Of a stretch of 64,000 nucleotides of DNA, positions 24,558 to 37,620 are shown one piece after another. The stretch is from Crotophaga sulcirostris. Its lineage: Eukaryota > Chordata > Aves > Cuculiformes > Crotophagidae. The notes beneath the pieces were generated by a model. The model was not told the DNA's origin and searched no databases. It was given only the letters and a program-made list of their open reading frames with translations. Made by a program: the position numbers and the translations under genes. The stretch covers positions 3,485,153 to 3,549,152 of the forward strand of contig VYZB01000016.1 in NCBI GenBank assembly GCA_013397455.1, read 5' to 3'. Position 1 is the first letter of the stretch. Each line of letters begins with the position of its first letter.

Positions 24558-27260
24558 AGATGTGTCCCCACAGAAAATTACACTTTTTCTAACACTTGGT
24601 AATAAGACAATGATCAAATAAAATAATGAATTTTTCCGATGTAATAGTCTGAAATATGTTTTATAGTAATAAAATGAAGCAGGAGAAATATAGTAATCTC
24701 TTAATACCCACAGCACAGCCATGAAGTTGTCTACAGGTATGATACGGAGGCACAGAGAGATAATATTATTTTTTCCAGTTTCATAGGCAGTCTGTAACAA
24801 ACTGAAGCACATAACTTCTCTATCAGATTTCATAGAAGGTATCTTAATTGCAGCAGTGAGGCTGGCAATCAGAGATGCAAAATCCCTATTTCGGTTGTGT
24901 TCCAGGAACTACACTTCTCCATGACAAGACCTTTTAAAAATTCTGTCTGGACAACATCTCTGCTGAGCTGCCATTGTCCTGAAAAAGGGCTGGCATGATA
25001 TTCAATTTCAATATATTTCTGAAAGGTGTATTTCTTTTAGAATTCAACTCAACTCTATGTGTTTTATTAAAAAATTTACTTAAGTTGAAAGATATTGTTG
25101 ACTTCAAAAGTAACAGAGTTTTATTTTGGGTATCCTGGTCATGGCTTTGCAGGTCATTCCATGTTCCAGATTCTGGACATAGTAATATTCCCATGTGAGA
25201 TTTTTGCACAAAAGCCATGGAGCTGAGGAATCTGCTGATAAACTCTTGGGGTATTTTGACTGTTCCAGTAAGGAGGGAAGAAATTATCATTGCCTTTTTT
25301 TGCTTACTGATGAAGAAAAGCATGAGTAAAACACAGATACAAGAGAACAGGTATTGACCTACCTCAGTATTTATTGTAAAAATAAATAATATCAAATTTA
25401 ATGTTATTCATTTAATCAGCAAGCAGCCATCAAAATACAGGAAAGCAATTGACTTTGCTGTAGTCACTGAGTAAAGCACTAATAGAAAGTAGATGGTTTG
25501 GTCCTGGTATTGGTTCTTATAGGCCTAACTACTGTGCTTCTCCTAGTCTTTATGATTTTATAAGTAAGTCTGCTTAGTGTCACACCAGACACTTTCTATA
25601 TTCGGAAATGATAAATGGCTGCTGCCTGAATTAGCATTACAACAGAGTGACACACAATGCCATCAAAAACAGTTCTCAAAGCTAGAAGTCAATGTGCATC
25701 TTATTGGGCAGGTCAAAATCACAATCATAACAAGCAGATTAGTTTCAAGTCTTGCTATTTCAAGGAAAAGGTCATTTATAAAAAAAAAAAAAGTAAAGGC
25801 AGGAAAGGGAAAGGAGATACTATGTCTCTAATCAGGTGCACAAAACTGCAAAATAAAATCAGTGGAGAGGAAGCAGCACTGGAAAAGCCCAAATAAAGTA
25901 GCAAAACTTAAGGAATTATTCACACGGAGACTAACATCAGAAAAGTCATCAGTTCTATCTTTAAACATACTCTTTTTCTAGAATAGAGAAACTTAGGAAG
26001 AACACATTTCAAGAGTCCTAGAACCACCACTCCACCTACACTAGTTTTGCCAACAGTAAGTAGTTTTGATGACTCAACACAACTTACCAGCAAAAGCAGC
26101 TTCATTAGTTAGTACAATGAATTTCATGGTTTCAGCATGGAAACTTTCCATATTTGTTACTTTAGTAACTTTAGTAATTTGTTACTTTTACCCTTTAGTA
26201 AGTTAAAACATAATGAAAGTATTGTATGATGTTGTGGGTAATGCCTGGCAGTTTGCAGCAGTAGACTCTGCACATTCAACCTTTTTTGTTTTTTCTGCAT
26301 ATAACTGCCAAATTAGAAGCCACATTACCAACACCACCACAGGCTGATCTGATTAATATTCCCAAGAAAAGTAAGTTAACTGGAGAATTTCTTTGTCTTA
26401 TTGATCCTTAACTTTTGGGATATGCCTTTTTAGGAAACACTGACAGTTGAAGATAGTTTACATTAACAACAGGTGCTCAAAATTGTGATTAATTTTGGCA
26501 GATTGCCAAAGTGTTAGTCTGGCTTTCAGGACAAGAGAATGCAGAAGCTGTTTAAAGACATATTTTTTTCCTCAATCTCCAGGTTTGCTGGAATGGAGAA
26601 TACAGCCTGTTTTGTCAGGGTAAACAGTAAATTCATTTGGAAACAACAGATCATTCTGTCATTATGAGGTGCATAAACAGAGAAACAAAGTAAAAATCAA
26701 ATATATCCTACTTGTTAATATATTTCAAGTTCAATCTGTAATGAAAGCTTTGTCTATATATAGCAGACAAAAAAAAAGATTATTAGAACCAACTTAAAGA
26801 ATGTTTGTCATTTTCCCCCTCAGAAAAAGCCAGATTCATGCCATGTCTATCCATGACTTTTGAAAATACATACTATGACGACATGCTCTGTGATCTTGAA
26901 AGGTTAATTGCAGGCAAATACAGATTGAAAGGAAGGGAAAAATTACATCCTGTGACATCTACTGTTCTGTTATCCTGCTGTTTCTCATATTTCAAGGCTT
27001 AGGACTCCCCATTTTTTTTCCTATAAAACCAATCTGTACTGAAACAGAAGTACTTTTTAATAGAAATTTAAAATTGCTCTGAAACTAGTAAACCAACTTA
27101 TTCTTTCCAAAATAAAATGTAATGTAGAACTAAAAAAAAAAAAAAGGAAGACACCGCAGTTTACTGTGGTTTTTTTTTTCTCTCTGGTCTGATTATCGAG
27201 TAGCTTGCTAATATTTTTGAAATCCAATTCAGTTTCTTCTCTTCCAGCTCAGGAGAGATC

Positions 27261-27278
27261 TGAGTAGATATCTACTCA
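27261..27278. repeat. 18-base perfect palindrome
   Basis: TGAGTAGATATCTACTCA equals its own reverse complement, centred on GATATC. Under equal base use such a palindrome is expected about once in four windows of this size. The outer TGAGTA/TACTCA halves are near, but not equal to, AP-1 half-sites. Confidence 0.95.
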
Positions 27279-30024
27279 ATCCAGATGAATACTCTGACTC
27301 CAGAGTTTGCTGGTGTCAGTTGCTCTTGACCTTCACCTGTTGCTTTTGTTCCTGCTGTGAATAAATGCAGACTGACTGCAGATGAGTGCCCTAGCAATTC
27401 GCTCAATTTTGTGTTACTGAATGTATGCAACTGTTCTGTAAAAAACTAAAATTAATTAAATAATGTAACTAAATTAAAGAACCTCATCGTGAACTTATTG
27501 TAAAGTTTCAGGCTAGGTATGAGCAGTCACCAAAGCTATACTGAATTCCATCAGGTAAGACAATGGGATTTATGCCATTCCTCTACAATTAGTGTACCAG
27601 GATAATTTCTTTGGTATTATCCAGCTTATCTGCAAACCCTAGATCCTGCAGGAACAGAACAGAGTTGAAAGAATAAGGGGAAAATGGCCCCTGTAGACAC
27701 TGTTCTGTTACAATTTTCAAAGCTTTTAGATCATCAGGAATCTGAGATGCCAATGTTGTTCACTTCAGCTTGGATTTGAGCTACATTTTAATACATTTCA
27801 GTTCAATTTTATTTGAAACACTTCATGGAATGTGTATGCAAATTTAAAATTTAGGTTTTCTTTGGGTTTTTTTTTATTAAAAAATGGGAGGGTTTATTCG
27901 TCCATTTTGCAGTTTTCTAATGGGGTATCCTCCCATAACCTTCATGTTCTAGCCTTCAAAAATATACAGCCTTATTACACAAGGTTTGGAGGATTTTATT
28001 TGTTGTGACTTGGAATCTTACTACTGTTTGTGAAGCAAAGTGCCCTTGATGTCATAATATTGTTGGCATTCTCAAGAACAATGCTCTGTGACTGGAGAAG
28101 AAATTCTTTCCTTTATAAATGGATCATTTTGTTGTCATGAAATATCATTACTGTTACAAACGTTATAATAAAACTAACATGCCCTTCTGCTACTGCCAGT
28201 CTTTCCCACAAACATACACATCAGTGTGATAGGAGAATGAAAGCAAATGTGATATGATAGGTTAAGAGAACATGGATATATAATTCCTGGCTCGTGATAG
28301 TTTTCATCTATAATTAGGCAATTCTCTTTCTTTTCTGATACAAGAATTTTCCACTTGTATTTGCACACAGCAAGTCAAAGACAAGGAGACCGTAACAGTT
28401 TCTCTATCTTAAAACATAATAGATGCTTTCCCAACCTTGCATTAAGTTAAATAGTGTAAAGCTTTCCACAAGATCATGGGAATTCTACTTCAGTGGCACC
28501 AGAAATAAATGTGATCAAATGATAAGAGTGCTTTACCCTCCAGTTTTAAATTTGTGTCACTTCTGCCCAAGGCAGAAACTGCACGCTTGAAAGTTCAATT
28601 CATATAATAGCAAAAAAGGCAGAAATATTGCAGAGCAGCTCACTGTACAGTTTATGCTAATAGTCACCTGCTTTTGAACATCTTTTACATTTTCCATAAA
28701 TTTCCACCAGGTTTATATACATATATATGTGTGGATATTTATATATGTCCATACATTTCCATGCTCTTATACTGGCATGATGACTAAAAAGACATTGTAG
28801 CGTTTAAACTTTAATGAAGAATTTTGGTTCACACTGTGAAATTCAAAGTACTTATTTTTACAATAAGACCTTGCTGAAATCATTCCTCTCAAGATGGTGC
28901 TAAAATACGGTCTAGATATACTTTTAATGCGTATGATGTAAAAAAATTTTGTAATTTACTATCCACTGTCTTTATGTCAAACATCCAAGCTCCATGAAAA
29001 AGGTTTTATTTCTTGTTCTTTCATCACGTGTTCTTCAGTTGTACAATGCCTTTTTATTAATGTAATTCAAAGGGGTGGGGGTGGAAATAATATGTAATAA
29101 TTTTTACAAACTCTACAGACAATTTACATACTTCTCAACTTTATCTCACTTGTTTTCCCTAAGATGAAGCTGGTTAAACTTTTAAAAACAACAATCAAAT
29201 CTCTTCAGTAATCATGAAAGATATGTGTCTCACTTAAATTTCTAAGCTTTGCTTTAAGGTAAAAGTCAGAATAGTCACTAGTTTCCTGTTCAAGATTGTA
29301 GTCTTCCTATTTACAAATTATTTAAACCAGCATTAAAAAATGGAAATATTCCTCTTGCCACAGTTATTAAGAGACAAAAATAGCATCTGACTAAAAAATT
29401 TTAAGGAGTTAGTAACAGGTCTAACATCTTGATGTGATCTTTCATGAAATCATTACTTTACTAAAGGGGCAAAAAACCCCACTTCACCTGTTGAAAGGGA
29501 ACTATGTTTTGCAGAGCTGAATAAGTAGGTCACTAAATTACAGATCATTTGCAAATCCTAAGCTTGTCTGATATACACCTCAAACAAAAACTATTCAGAC
29601 TTGAGGTCAGCTTCAGCCTGAAAAGCAGTTTTTATAGTAGCTGCTGTGAAAATACACACATACTCTGGTTCTCTGAAGGCCAAGGAGCTGCAAGGGTCTC
29701 CTGCCTGCCTAGCTGACCCTCCACAGTGTATAGGGCTCCTGGTATTTTGTCCACAAGTTGTATGCAACTTGCCTGGCCAGCCAGCCGGCCAAGGAAGATG
29801 TTCATGCATGTTAATTAAGTGTAGAAACACATTGCCTTCACAACCTGACTAGCTGTCTTTCCTCTCTTTGTAAACATAACAGGATTACCTGTGCACAAGA
29901 GAAAAAGTTTTACTCACATGTTGATTTTCCCCTATCCCAGTTTTCTGGCAAAGCAACCTCTGTACCTTTTTCTGGTATTTGGGAAGAGGTATTGCAAAGT
30001 ACATTGGGGTTTGTGGAGAGGAAC

Positions 30025-30049
30025 AGGGAGAAGGAGGAAGGGAGGAAGG
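30025..30049 (+). repeat. Homopurine run
   Basis: Twenty-five bases of only A and G (AGGGAGAAGG type) inside a wider purine-rich stretch at 30015-30058. Confidence 0.85.
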
Positions 30050-33000
30050 TAAGAAGATGTAAAAAACAGTATAGTATTACAGAAGGGGGAGAGCAAGGGT
30101 ATTGCAACAGTAAGACAGGAGCTGAATGACTCAGTGGGGGTAACTGAGAAAGTGTGAATATTATAGACTAGTGTCAACTATTTTGTGAGAATTGTCCCAC
30201 TTGACAATATTGAAACTCTGTCTTCATGGAAACTCATTTTAGAAAAGGGAATAGACTATTTTCATCATTACTTTGGAAATGTTCCCTCTCCATTTGTGTT
30301 CTAATTGCATCTAGTAGTTGTTTGTACTGCCAAGTTACTGAACTGTTCAAATCGACATGAATCTGTGAAGAAATCTGGAACTGTTCATTTGGTCTCCAGT
30401 AGAAAGAAACCTTGACAGCACTGTATGCTGTACTTAATTATATAAAATCTGTGGTTTCTTTTTACTATTTATACTAGTTTTATGCTCTGTCACTGTCTCT
30501 GTTTGAAAACTTCTAAATACTGAAATATTGCTACAGACATACAGTGTAACTCAAAGCAAGTCATTTTTATGTCTCTCATCTTATTCTTTCATCTGTTAAA
30601 TAGGAATATTTTTACTTGCTTCTTCATGCTGTTTGTCCTTCCTATTTTCTATCTTCAGATTTGGATTTTTAGCTTTTTAGGACAGGAACAGCAGCTAAAT
30701 ACAGAAAAGTGTAATACATATGTAACAGAGCTCTGTCTTGTTGATATAACACAGTGCAAATACCTAATAATTCTTAGGCAATTTGTGATTATATAAACAG
30801 TATTTCCACAGGTCAAAGTATATGTTGTTTTCTGCGTTTAATTAAGCAGAAATGAGAAGAAAATGGTGGACCTAATGTTGAAAATACCTTGGGTTTTCAT
30901 TGTATCTATGCTGATTTGAATCTCTGAAAGCTATGCTGTCTGTACACCTGAAATGTTTATTTCATGGTTCAGGCTAAGATGCAGGAAAAATTTCATGAGC
31001 ATAATCATACCTATGCATGGCAGATTTCTTCGAACGGCTGAGCCAGGAATATTTCTGCCATTGGAGTATCCGATTTCTTCATCCACTTTTCTCTAAAGAT
31101 ACCAAAGCCAATATCTTTTTTTGTGTAGAATGCTTTGTGCACTCCCAGAGATATGCAATTCTTAAAACCTCAGAGGTTTCAGATAAACATTCAGATAACA
31201 ATAAGCTTGCTAAATTCATTTTATAATCTTAGTGGTCTATGACCACCTCTTCATTTCAGTTTGGAGAATGGCTGAGAGTATCATTGTGCTGCATTGCTTA
31301 AATGCTATTATTGTGTTTGCTTGATTTCTTAATGTGAATAACTGTCAATATCCGTAAGGTTTTGTATTTTGTACATATTTCATGATTGGGAAGCTCATAT
31401 TTTGATCATTCAAGATTCTGAGAAGTCAGGATATATTTTCTTGTACATTCTTTCAATTATTAATTAAGAAAGAGTAGAAAGTTGTGTAGAAATTCTTTCA
31501 GTAAATATTGTTTACCCATATTTTGCACAAAATTAATCAAAAGTCCTATAAATGACAGCTTTATTTATTGCACAACTCTTACTTATTTTCACAGTGCTGA
31601 AAAACCTATGTCTTGAAGATGTCCTTCTGTATTATATATTATGCTCCATCCTAAACCCTTTTCACATTTACATAGAAATATTACCCTCTCACTCCAGCAA
31701 AAACTTAAAGTGAACTCTTTAGCATACCAAATTTGTGCCTGCACCAGCATTCTTCTGTTTGCAACCTAGGTGAGTCCAAGCCATCTGCATGCTCTAACAA
31801 TCATGTCCCATCTACCCTGGCAGTGAGATTGCGACAGTTCCAAATAGACAAGGAAGGACACTGATACAAAGGAAATGTGGATTTATAGCAATGGTGAGGA
31901 CACATCAAACAAGTCTGCACATATCCTGTATTATGGCAATGTAGAAACTATTTGGGAAGCAGTGTGAAAATGCTTGCAGGATTAGGGATTTTAGTCTTCA
32001 ATCCAGCCCACTTGGCACAATGTGGTTTATGCAGAGATAATGAGTCCTTCTGATTCCTCTGTATGCCAGACTGTTTCCTTAGCTTTTTTCCTACCCCTCT
32101 GAGGACTAATGAGACAATTTCCTCAATCATACCTGATCCTAGAACAACTCTAACTAGTTAGAAAAGCAATCAACCACATAGAACATACTGTCCAGCTCTT
32201 ACAGTGCTGGGCTAAGTCATTCTTGGTCCGTACAGTATTCAGATGATTCAGCTGCTAAGTTGTTAGCAGGACTCTAGTAAGCTTATAAAAATTGAAATTC
32301 CCAGATATAGTAACATGCCAAAATTTGTGCAGTTTCCAAAGGGTCAGTGACAAAAATTCACTGCCACATCCCTTAGGGTTTCAGTTGCCTACTTCAGAGA
32401 ATGAAAGGTGTTGGATAAAACTAATTATATGTATTGCTGTTTAATAGTGATGTGAAACAAGGCTGTCTATTTTGTAGGTTTTGGGGGAAGGACCTTTAAC
32501 AATAGGAAAGTGCTAGCTTGTTAAAATGTTAAGTTCTTTCCTCAAATTTCATTAAGAAAATGATAATGGAGAGTTTTGAACTAAAGAGAACCAGAACTCA
32601 GTCATCGTTCAAATGAGGTCATGCCAAGTAGAATAACATATAGCTAGACCTCAAGACATTTTCTTTACCTCCAGGATATTAATGAGAAGTGATGAAGATT
32701 CAGCAATCATGCATTTCCATTTACAGTATGTTCATCATTCTGAATGTGTTAAAGAAAGTGATGGAAGGCAAATACTTACTAACTTTAATTGGCACTGCAT
32801 GGCCAGACACACTTGATTTGTGGTTCTGATTGATGTGTCTATCTCCATTCTTAAAATAGTTTTTTTTATTGGACCTTCCCTGGCAATCAAATCTCAGAAG
32901 AGTCTTGCATGCCAGCAGAGTCTAGTAGACACTATTTCTGTGAAGTAATTACAATTTTTTTTTTCCTTTTTTTATGGTATTCTGCCTCTTATGAGTTACT

Positions 33001-34411
33001 CAGTACCACAAAAATGGTGTACTTCGTTGTATATGTTTAAGTAATGTTTTCTAGTTTTCATCCAAAATGCAAAAGAAAAATTATAATCTTTTTATGAGAA
33101 ACATTAGTTGAAAATGTAAGGAGTGTGTTTTAAGTATATTGCCCAGCAGATAGTGATACTGAGATAATAGATTAAATCAGTGGGACCTCTTCGCTCTAGG
33201 GATGCCTAAAATGGTTTCTTAAGTCACAGTTCTCAAAACTGACTAATTTAGGGTACCGTGATTTTAATTTTTGAGACAAAAAAAGATCTGGCACTGGAGA
33301 AAACATCAGTGCAAGCCCTCTGAGATGAAAAAAAAAGTGGCAAAAATTAGTGGCACCAGAAATTTGGGGAGATTTTTCAGTAAATACATGCCTGTTCTCT
33401 GTTCTTTGGTTTCATTTAACAGTACTTTAATACAAGAACACTGTTTACATATTGCAGTTGATGCCTTTAAGGATAATTACATCTGGGGTATTTAAAATAC
33501 CCATTTTTATTGGTTTGTGTGCTATTTTTAAGAAAAGCTATCAAATTCCCCTTAATTGTGATGCCGGACACCATAGTGCTATATTCTTCTAATTTAAAGG
33601 CATGACTCGAAATATCCCTGGATATACTATACACAGGCCATAAGAAGTGTTTAAAGTTCATCTTTGGAAATGGTTTGACTTCAGGGAATCCTTTGGTCCA
33701 TCTGAGACTCCCTTAATTTCCTGTACGACAAGACCAGCTGAAGATTGTTAATAGATGGCTAAGGAAATAAGTCAGGAAGTTTATAAATTATAACAATAAT
33801 ACTCTTTTGTTAACATGGAGGATATTCCAGTTTGGAATATTTTATCTAGGATGAGCTTCTGAGTTGGAATTGTTGCGCCACCCATGTATTAAATCTTTTC
33901 ATATTAGCTGTTTGCATGTGTAAGAAAGAAGAATTTCTCTGCACCCCACAGTTCTTGGGAGCAGTGCTTATATATAAGCGGAGAAGACAATTTCCACTGG
34001 CACAAATACAGACATTTTCTATATGCACAGTTGGAGTCACTGAGTGCAAGAAGAGCAAGGATGGGTATAGCTAGTTTCTGCTGTAAAACTGAACTGTGAA
34101 AGATGACAACCAGTGACTGCAGTCCTTTTCATGTAAGCCAAAGATGTTCACAGGCAATTTGTGGAGAACAGTAAACCAAAGATATTCATATGATAGGTAG
34201 CACTAGGAGGTTACTGAAGTTCTATGATGTTCAGAGTTTTTTGCCTTAGAACAAGTTACTGCAGAGCTTCAGTAGCCATATGATCCCTAGGTCATTTTTG
34301 TATGTTATATTGACATCTGCAGTGATAGTAATTATTGTAAGAGTTTGCGTTGCAAATGCAATGCATAAACTGTGCTGGGGAAAAGACCCTTAATAAAAAG
34401 TGTGGTAGGTT

Positions 34412-34438
34412 AAAAAAAAAAAAAAAGAAAAAAAGAAG
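34412..34438 (+). repeat. A-rich homopurine tract
   Basis: A runs of 14 and 7 separated by single G. Simple low-complexity sequence with no retroposon body upstream. Confidence 0.85.
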
Positions 34439-34539
34439 CATGAGAGAGAGAAAGAAACTATTTCAATTCAAGACATCAATTAACACTGATTTGCAGTGGA
34501 GTGCATTTGAAAGTACATGCAATATTCACATGCTGAATG

Positions 34540-34760
34540 AATTCATTAAAGACCAGTGTGATTACAGTGAATGTCAAATGAATTAATAACAATGGGACCT
34601 TTAAGTGTTACCATTAATTTCACAGTGTCTTGCTGTTTTATACTTATGGGCTCTGAAGCTAAATGACACTCTACAGTTGCCCTAGTAGATTAATTGTGCA
34701 TTAATAATCTATGGGTGGGCCAGCAATCTGGTGGGCACCAACATTTCATTGACACTTGGT
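34540..34760. promoter_or_regulatory. Candidate conserved non-coding element
   Basis: Homeodomain-type cores are clustered here: AATTAATAA near 34581, TTAATT near 34614 and ATTAATTGTGCATTAAT at about 34689-34705, where two ATTAAT palindromes flank five bases. A SOX-type ACAATGG (about 34589) and an NKX-type TTAAGTG (about 34601) lie close by. No repeat or coding frame explains it. Motif texture only. Confidence 0.25.
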
Positions 34761-36492
34761 TACTAAAGATCATCTTCATTTCCAGTTTTCAGACAGGAAA
34801 GTCATTTTAGCTTTAAAATAGACTCATGACATTTCTTCTATATTTGATTACAGTTCTTAAAACAGCATTAAGTTTTTGTATTCCAGGTCCAAATTCAAAG
34901 TTAAGCTTGATTAAAGAATTAAACCCATTCTTTGGTTTTCTTTCTGTATATAGCGCTCTATCGGGGAAATATACCAGTGATTTCTGCTTGCTAGTAGACG
35001 TCCTGGTCTGTTCAAGGGGATTTATTTTGCTAGCTAGTATTTAAGAAATTATCTCTGCAGGTCTGACTACTTCAGTTTTCCATTTTTTATTATTACTTTT
35101 TGTTGTGTTATTTAGATCTGTTAACTTTAGGAGGCTACCATTGTTAGAAATGTATGCTTTCTTTCAGAGCTCAGGAAGTGCCTGCCAGTTTATTTAGCCA
35201 ATATTTTTATATGCCCTGCCTTGAGAGGAATAATGCTCAAGAGAGGTGAAAAGGATAAATCTTTTTTTCACAGACTGCTAACTAATAAGTTGCATATTTT
35301 TATTCCCAAGTATTGCACTTTTGTTAAAAATGTCATCTAACACATGCACACACATATGTGGGTTCTTACTGTTCAGTTATTGTCATTAGGCCTTTACTTT
35401 TTGAAAGAAAACGTTAATTGACAAATTACTCTGTCTTTTGGTTTTCTTAAATGACGCGCTAATATTGTAAGCTGTTGTAAGCAAGTAGGTCCCAGGAGCC
35501 ATGTGAAGCTTTACTGAAATTAAATATTTACCAGAGTAAGTCACGGTTTGGAAAGAGAGACAGAGGCAGAGATAGAAGGTGAAATTTTGTTACCTCCAGA
35601 AGTTCTGAAGACAAGTGTGCTTGACCAATATTTTATCTTATTTTTCCACTGTGATCATTTTTTCCAATATAAGATATTACACTCCTTTACAAAGCTTGCC
35701 TATTTTAAAGTTTTAGATCATCATTCCTGCAATAAAACTAAATACTATGGCACTTGAACTTGGATAGACTACTGGATATGACTGTTGTACAGATGACTAT
35801 AAACTCTTTTGGATACTCTTGTACAAAGGAAATTTAATCAGACAATAATTCACATGTGAAAACTAGAACAGCACATTCCCACTACATTTGTACACATGTA
35901 AACAAGCCAGTGCATGCTACAAGCAGTTTAAACAAAAGAGTAGTGCATATTACAGTAGTCTTCATGAAAATTTATCGTAACTCATTAAACTGCCAATAAT
36001 CCATTCATAAAATACATGATTACAATATAAGCCATTAATCAAATTTAGTAATTATCTAGGTATTGTATGTCTTCCTACTCAGTTTTATAGAATGAGACTC
36101 AAGCTCAGAATATATGCACATATCAAAAACTCAGACATTCTGTTTGTCTTAACTGGGCTTGACAAATGGCACATCGATCAAATATTTTGATTTTGTCCCT
36201 TAAACATTCTCTTCATGTCAAGCTTCCTGTGATGGCTACATACTTAAAGAAGTGATAGGAAATAATTTAAGAGTATTTTGAGTTTAAAATTTGAGATAAT
36301 ATTGTCATGTGGGAGCTCCTTCTAATTCAAATGTTAAACACAGTAGGTTACTCAGAAATATTCCTAGCATGTTTCACCTAACGGCGGGCAGAGACTACTA
36401 GTTTGTGGTGTTATCACACAGAATATAAGCATACACCCACATGCACAGGCATAAATACACATGCAGAGTTTGAACTGTGTGTTCCAAGACTG
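34761..36492. other. Gene-free DNA, nothing recognised
   Basis: AT-rich. A few chance frames of up to 72 codons occur, without features. Confidence 0.6.
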
Positions 36493-37475
36493 CATAGAAT
36501 CATAGAATCGTTTGGTTGGACAGGACCTTTGATATCATTGAGTCCAACCATACCTGTCCACTACTAAACCCTATCCCTGGGCACTTCATCTACCAATCTT
36601 TTAAACACCTCCAGGGATGGTGACTCAACCATCTCCGTGGGCAGCATGTTCCAGTGCCTGACCACCCTTTCAGTAAAGAAATTATTCCTAATGTCTAGTT
36701 TGAACCTCCCCTGGCACAACTTGTGGCCATTTCCCGTCATCCTATCGCCTGTCACTTCGAAGAAGAGACAAACACTCACCTCGCTACAACCTCCTTTCAG
36801 GGAGTTGTAGACAGTGATGAGGTCTTCCCCCCAGCCTCCTCTTCTCTAAGCAAAGCAGCCCCAGTTCCCTCAGCTGCTCCTGGTAAAAGTTTTTCTCCAA
36901 CCCCTTCACCAGCCTCGTTGCCCTTTTGGACATGCTCCAGCACCTCAATGTCCTTCTTGTAGTGAGGGGCCCAAAACTGAACACAGTATTCAAGGTGTGG
37001 CCTCACCAGTGCTGAGCACAGGGACACAATCACTGCCCTGGTCCTGCTGGCCACGCTGTTTCTGTTGCAGGCCAAGATGCCATTGGCCTTCTTGGCCACT
37101 TGGGCATGCTGCTGGCTTATATTCAGCTGGCTGTCAACCAATACCCCCACATCCTTTTCTGCTAGGCAGCTTTTCAACCATTCTTCCCCAAGTATGTAAC
37201 ACTGCATGGAGTTGTTTTGATCCAAGTGCAGGACTTGGCATTTGGCCTTGTTGAACCTCATCCCACCAATCCAGCCTGTTCAGATCTGTCTGCAGAGCCT
37301 CCCTATGCTGAAACAGATCGACTTCCACCCAGTTTAGTGTCATCCGTGAGTTTACTAAGGGTGCACTCAATCCCCTCATCCAGATCATTGATAAAATTAT
37401 TGAACCGAATTTGACCCAACACCAAACCCTGGGGGATGCTACTCGTGACCGCAGTTGGAAGTTTTCTTTCCACAT
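36493..37475 (-). mobile_element. CR1 retrotransposon, minus strand, 5'-truncated
   Basis: On the minus strand this is a CR1 copy of about 980 bases. The 3' terminus is on the left: CATAGAATCATAGAATCG is the reverse complement of the terminal octamer repeat. Moving right (towards the element's 5' side) come the C-terminal ORF2 blocks ([16 protein letters not shown] and [11 protein letters not shown]), the block [20 protein letters not shown] (about 36960-37030), [29 protein letters not shown], and the catalytic box as LTDD (about 37335-37350). The similarity stops near 37475, just upstream of the VLGPILFNIF-like block. Frameshifts separate the blocks. The 3' part resembles the copy at about 58.1-58.4 kb, so the two may be of one subfamily. 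Confidence 0.95.
36560..37470 (-). pseudogene. CR1 ORF2 (reverse transcriptase) remnant, inactivated
   Basis: This is the palm and thumb half of the CR1 reverse transcriptase, read on the minus strand in several frames. The Asp pair of the catalytic box is present (LTDD where the family has FADD). An in-frame stop follows shortly after the DDTKLGG block, near 37314. A frame change lies between that block and the MRFNKAKC block at 37261. Another separates the WAPHYK block from the [10 protein letters not shown] block, which is read in a different frame at 36564-36779. The endonuclease and the fingers region are absent. It cannot be functional. Confidence 0.88.
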
Positions 37476-37620
37476 CCCTAACTGAGGCCCCGGGTACAGC
37501 AGACTTCCCTATGTAATGTGTCTGGTCAGCATATTGGGCCTTCTGTTCCTTTCAGAAGGGAGTCCCCTATGATGATGACATACATGGGTGTAGGAAAGTG
37601 AAGCCAGATCATCAATTAAG
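37476..37620. other. Unassigned GC-richer tail next to CR1
   Basis: The CR1 similarity ends near 37475, but the sequence stays GC-richer than the surroundings for about 130 bases (for example GAGGCCCCGGGTACAGCAGA and TCAGAAGGGAGTCCCCTATG). It is repeat-like in texture and might be a diverged, rearranged piece of the same CR1 or of another retroelement into which the CR1 inserted. I cannot name it. Confidence 0.4.

Larger units (their letters stand above)
24558..34539. other. Ten kilobases of gene-free DNA
   Basis: No exon, RNA gene or interspersed repeat recognised. The longest frame (153 codons, minus strand, 24934-25395) is AT-driven, has no recognisable domain, and overlaps an open frame on the other strand. 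Local items are an 18-base perfect palindrome (27261-27278), A-runs near 25780 and 27130, an AT-rich alternating patch near 28713-28732, a GC-richer patch at 29680-29810, a purine run at 30025-30049 and an A-rich tract at 34412-34438. Confidence 0.6.

Noticed and set aside
24212..24571. 119-codon minus-strand frame
   Set aside because: Antisense shadow of the CR1 copy; the meaningful reading is on the + strand.
24934..25395. 153-codon minus-strand frame with a hydrophobic N-terminus
   Set aside because: The hydrophobic start comes from an AT-rich stretch. No family resemblance, and it is overlapped by an open frame on the other strand.
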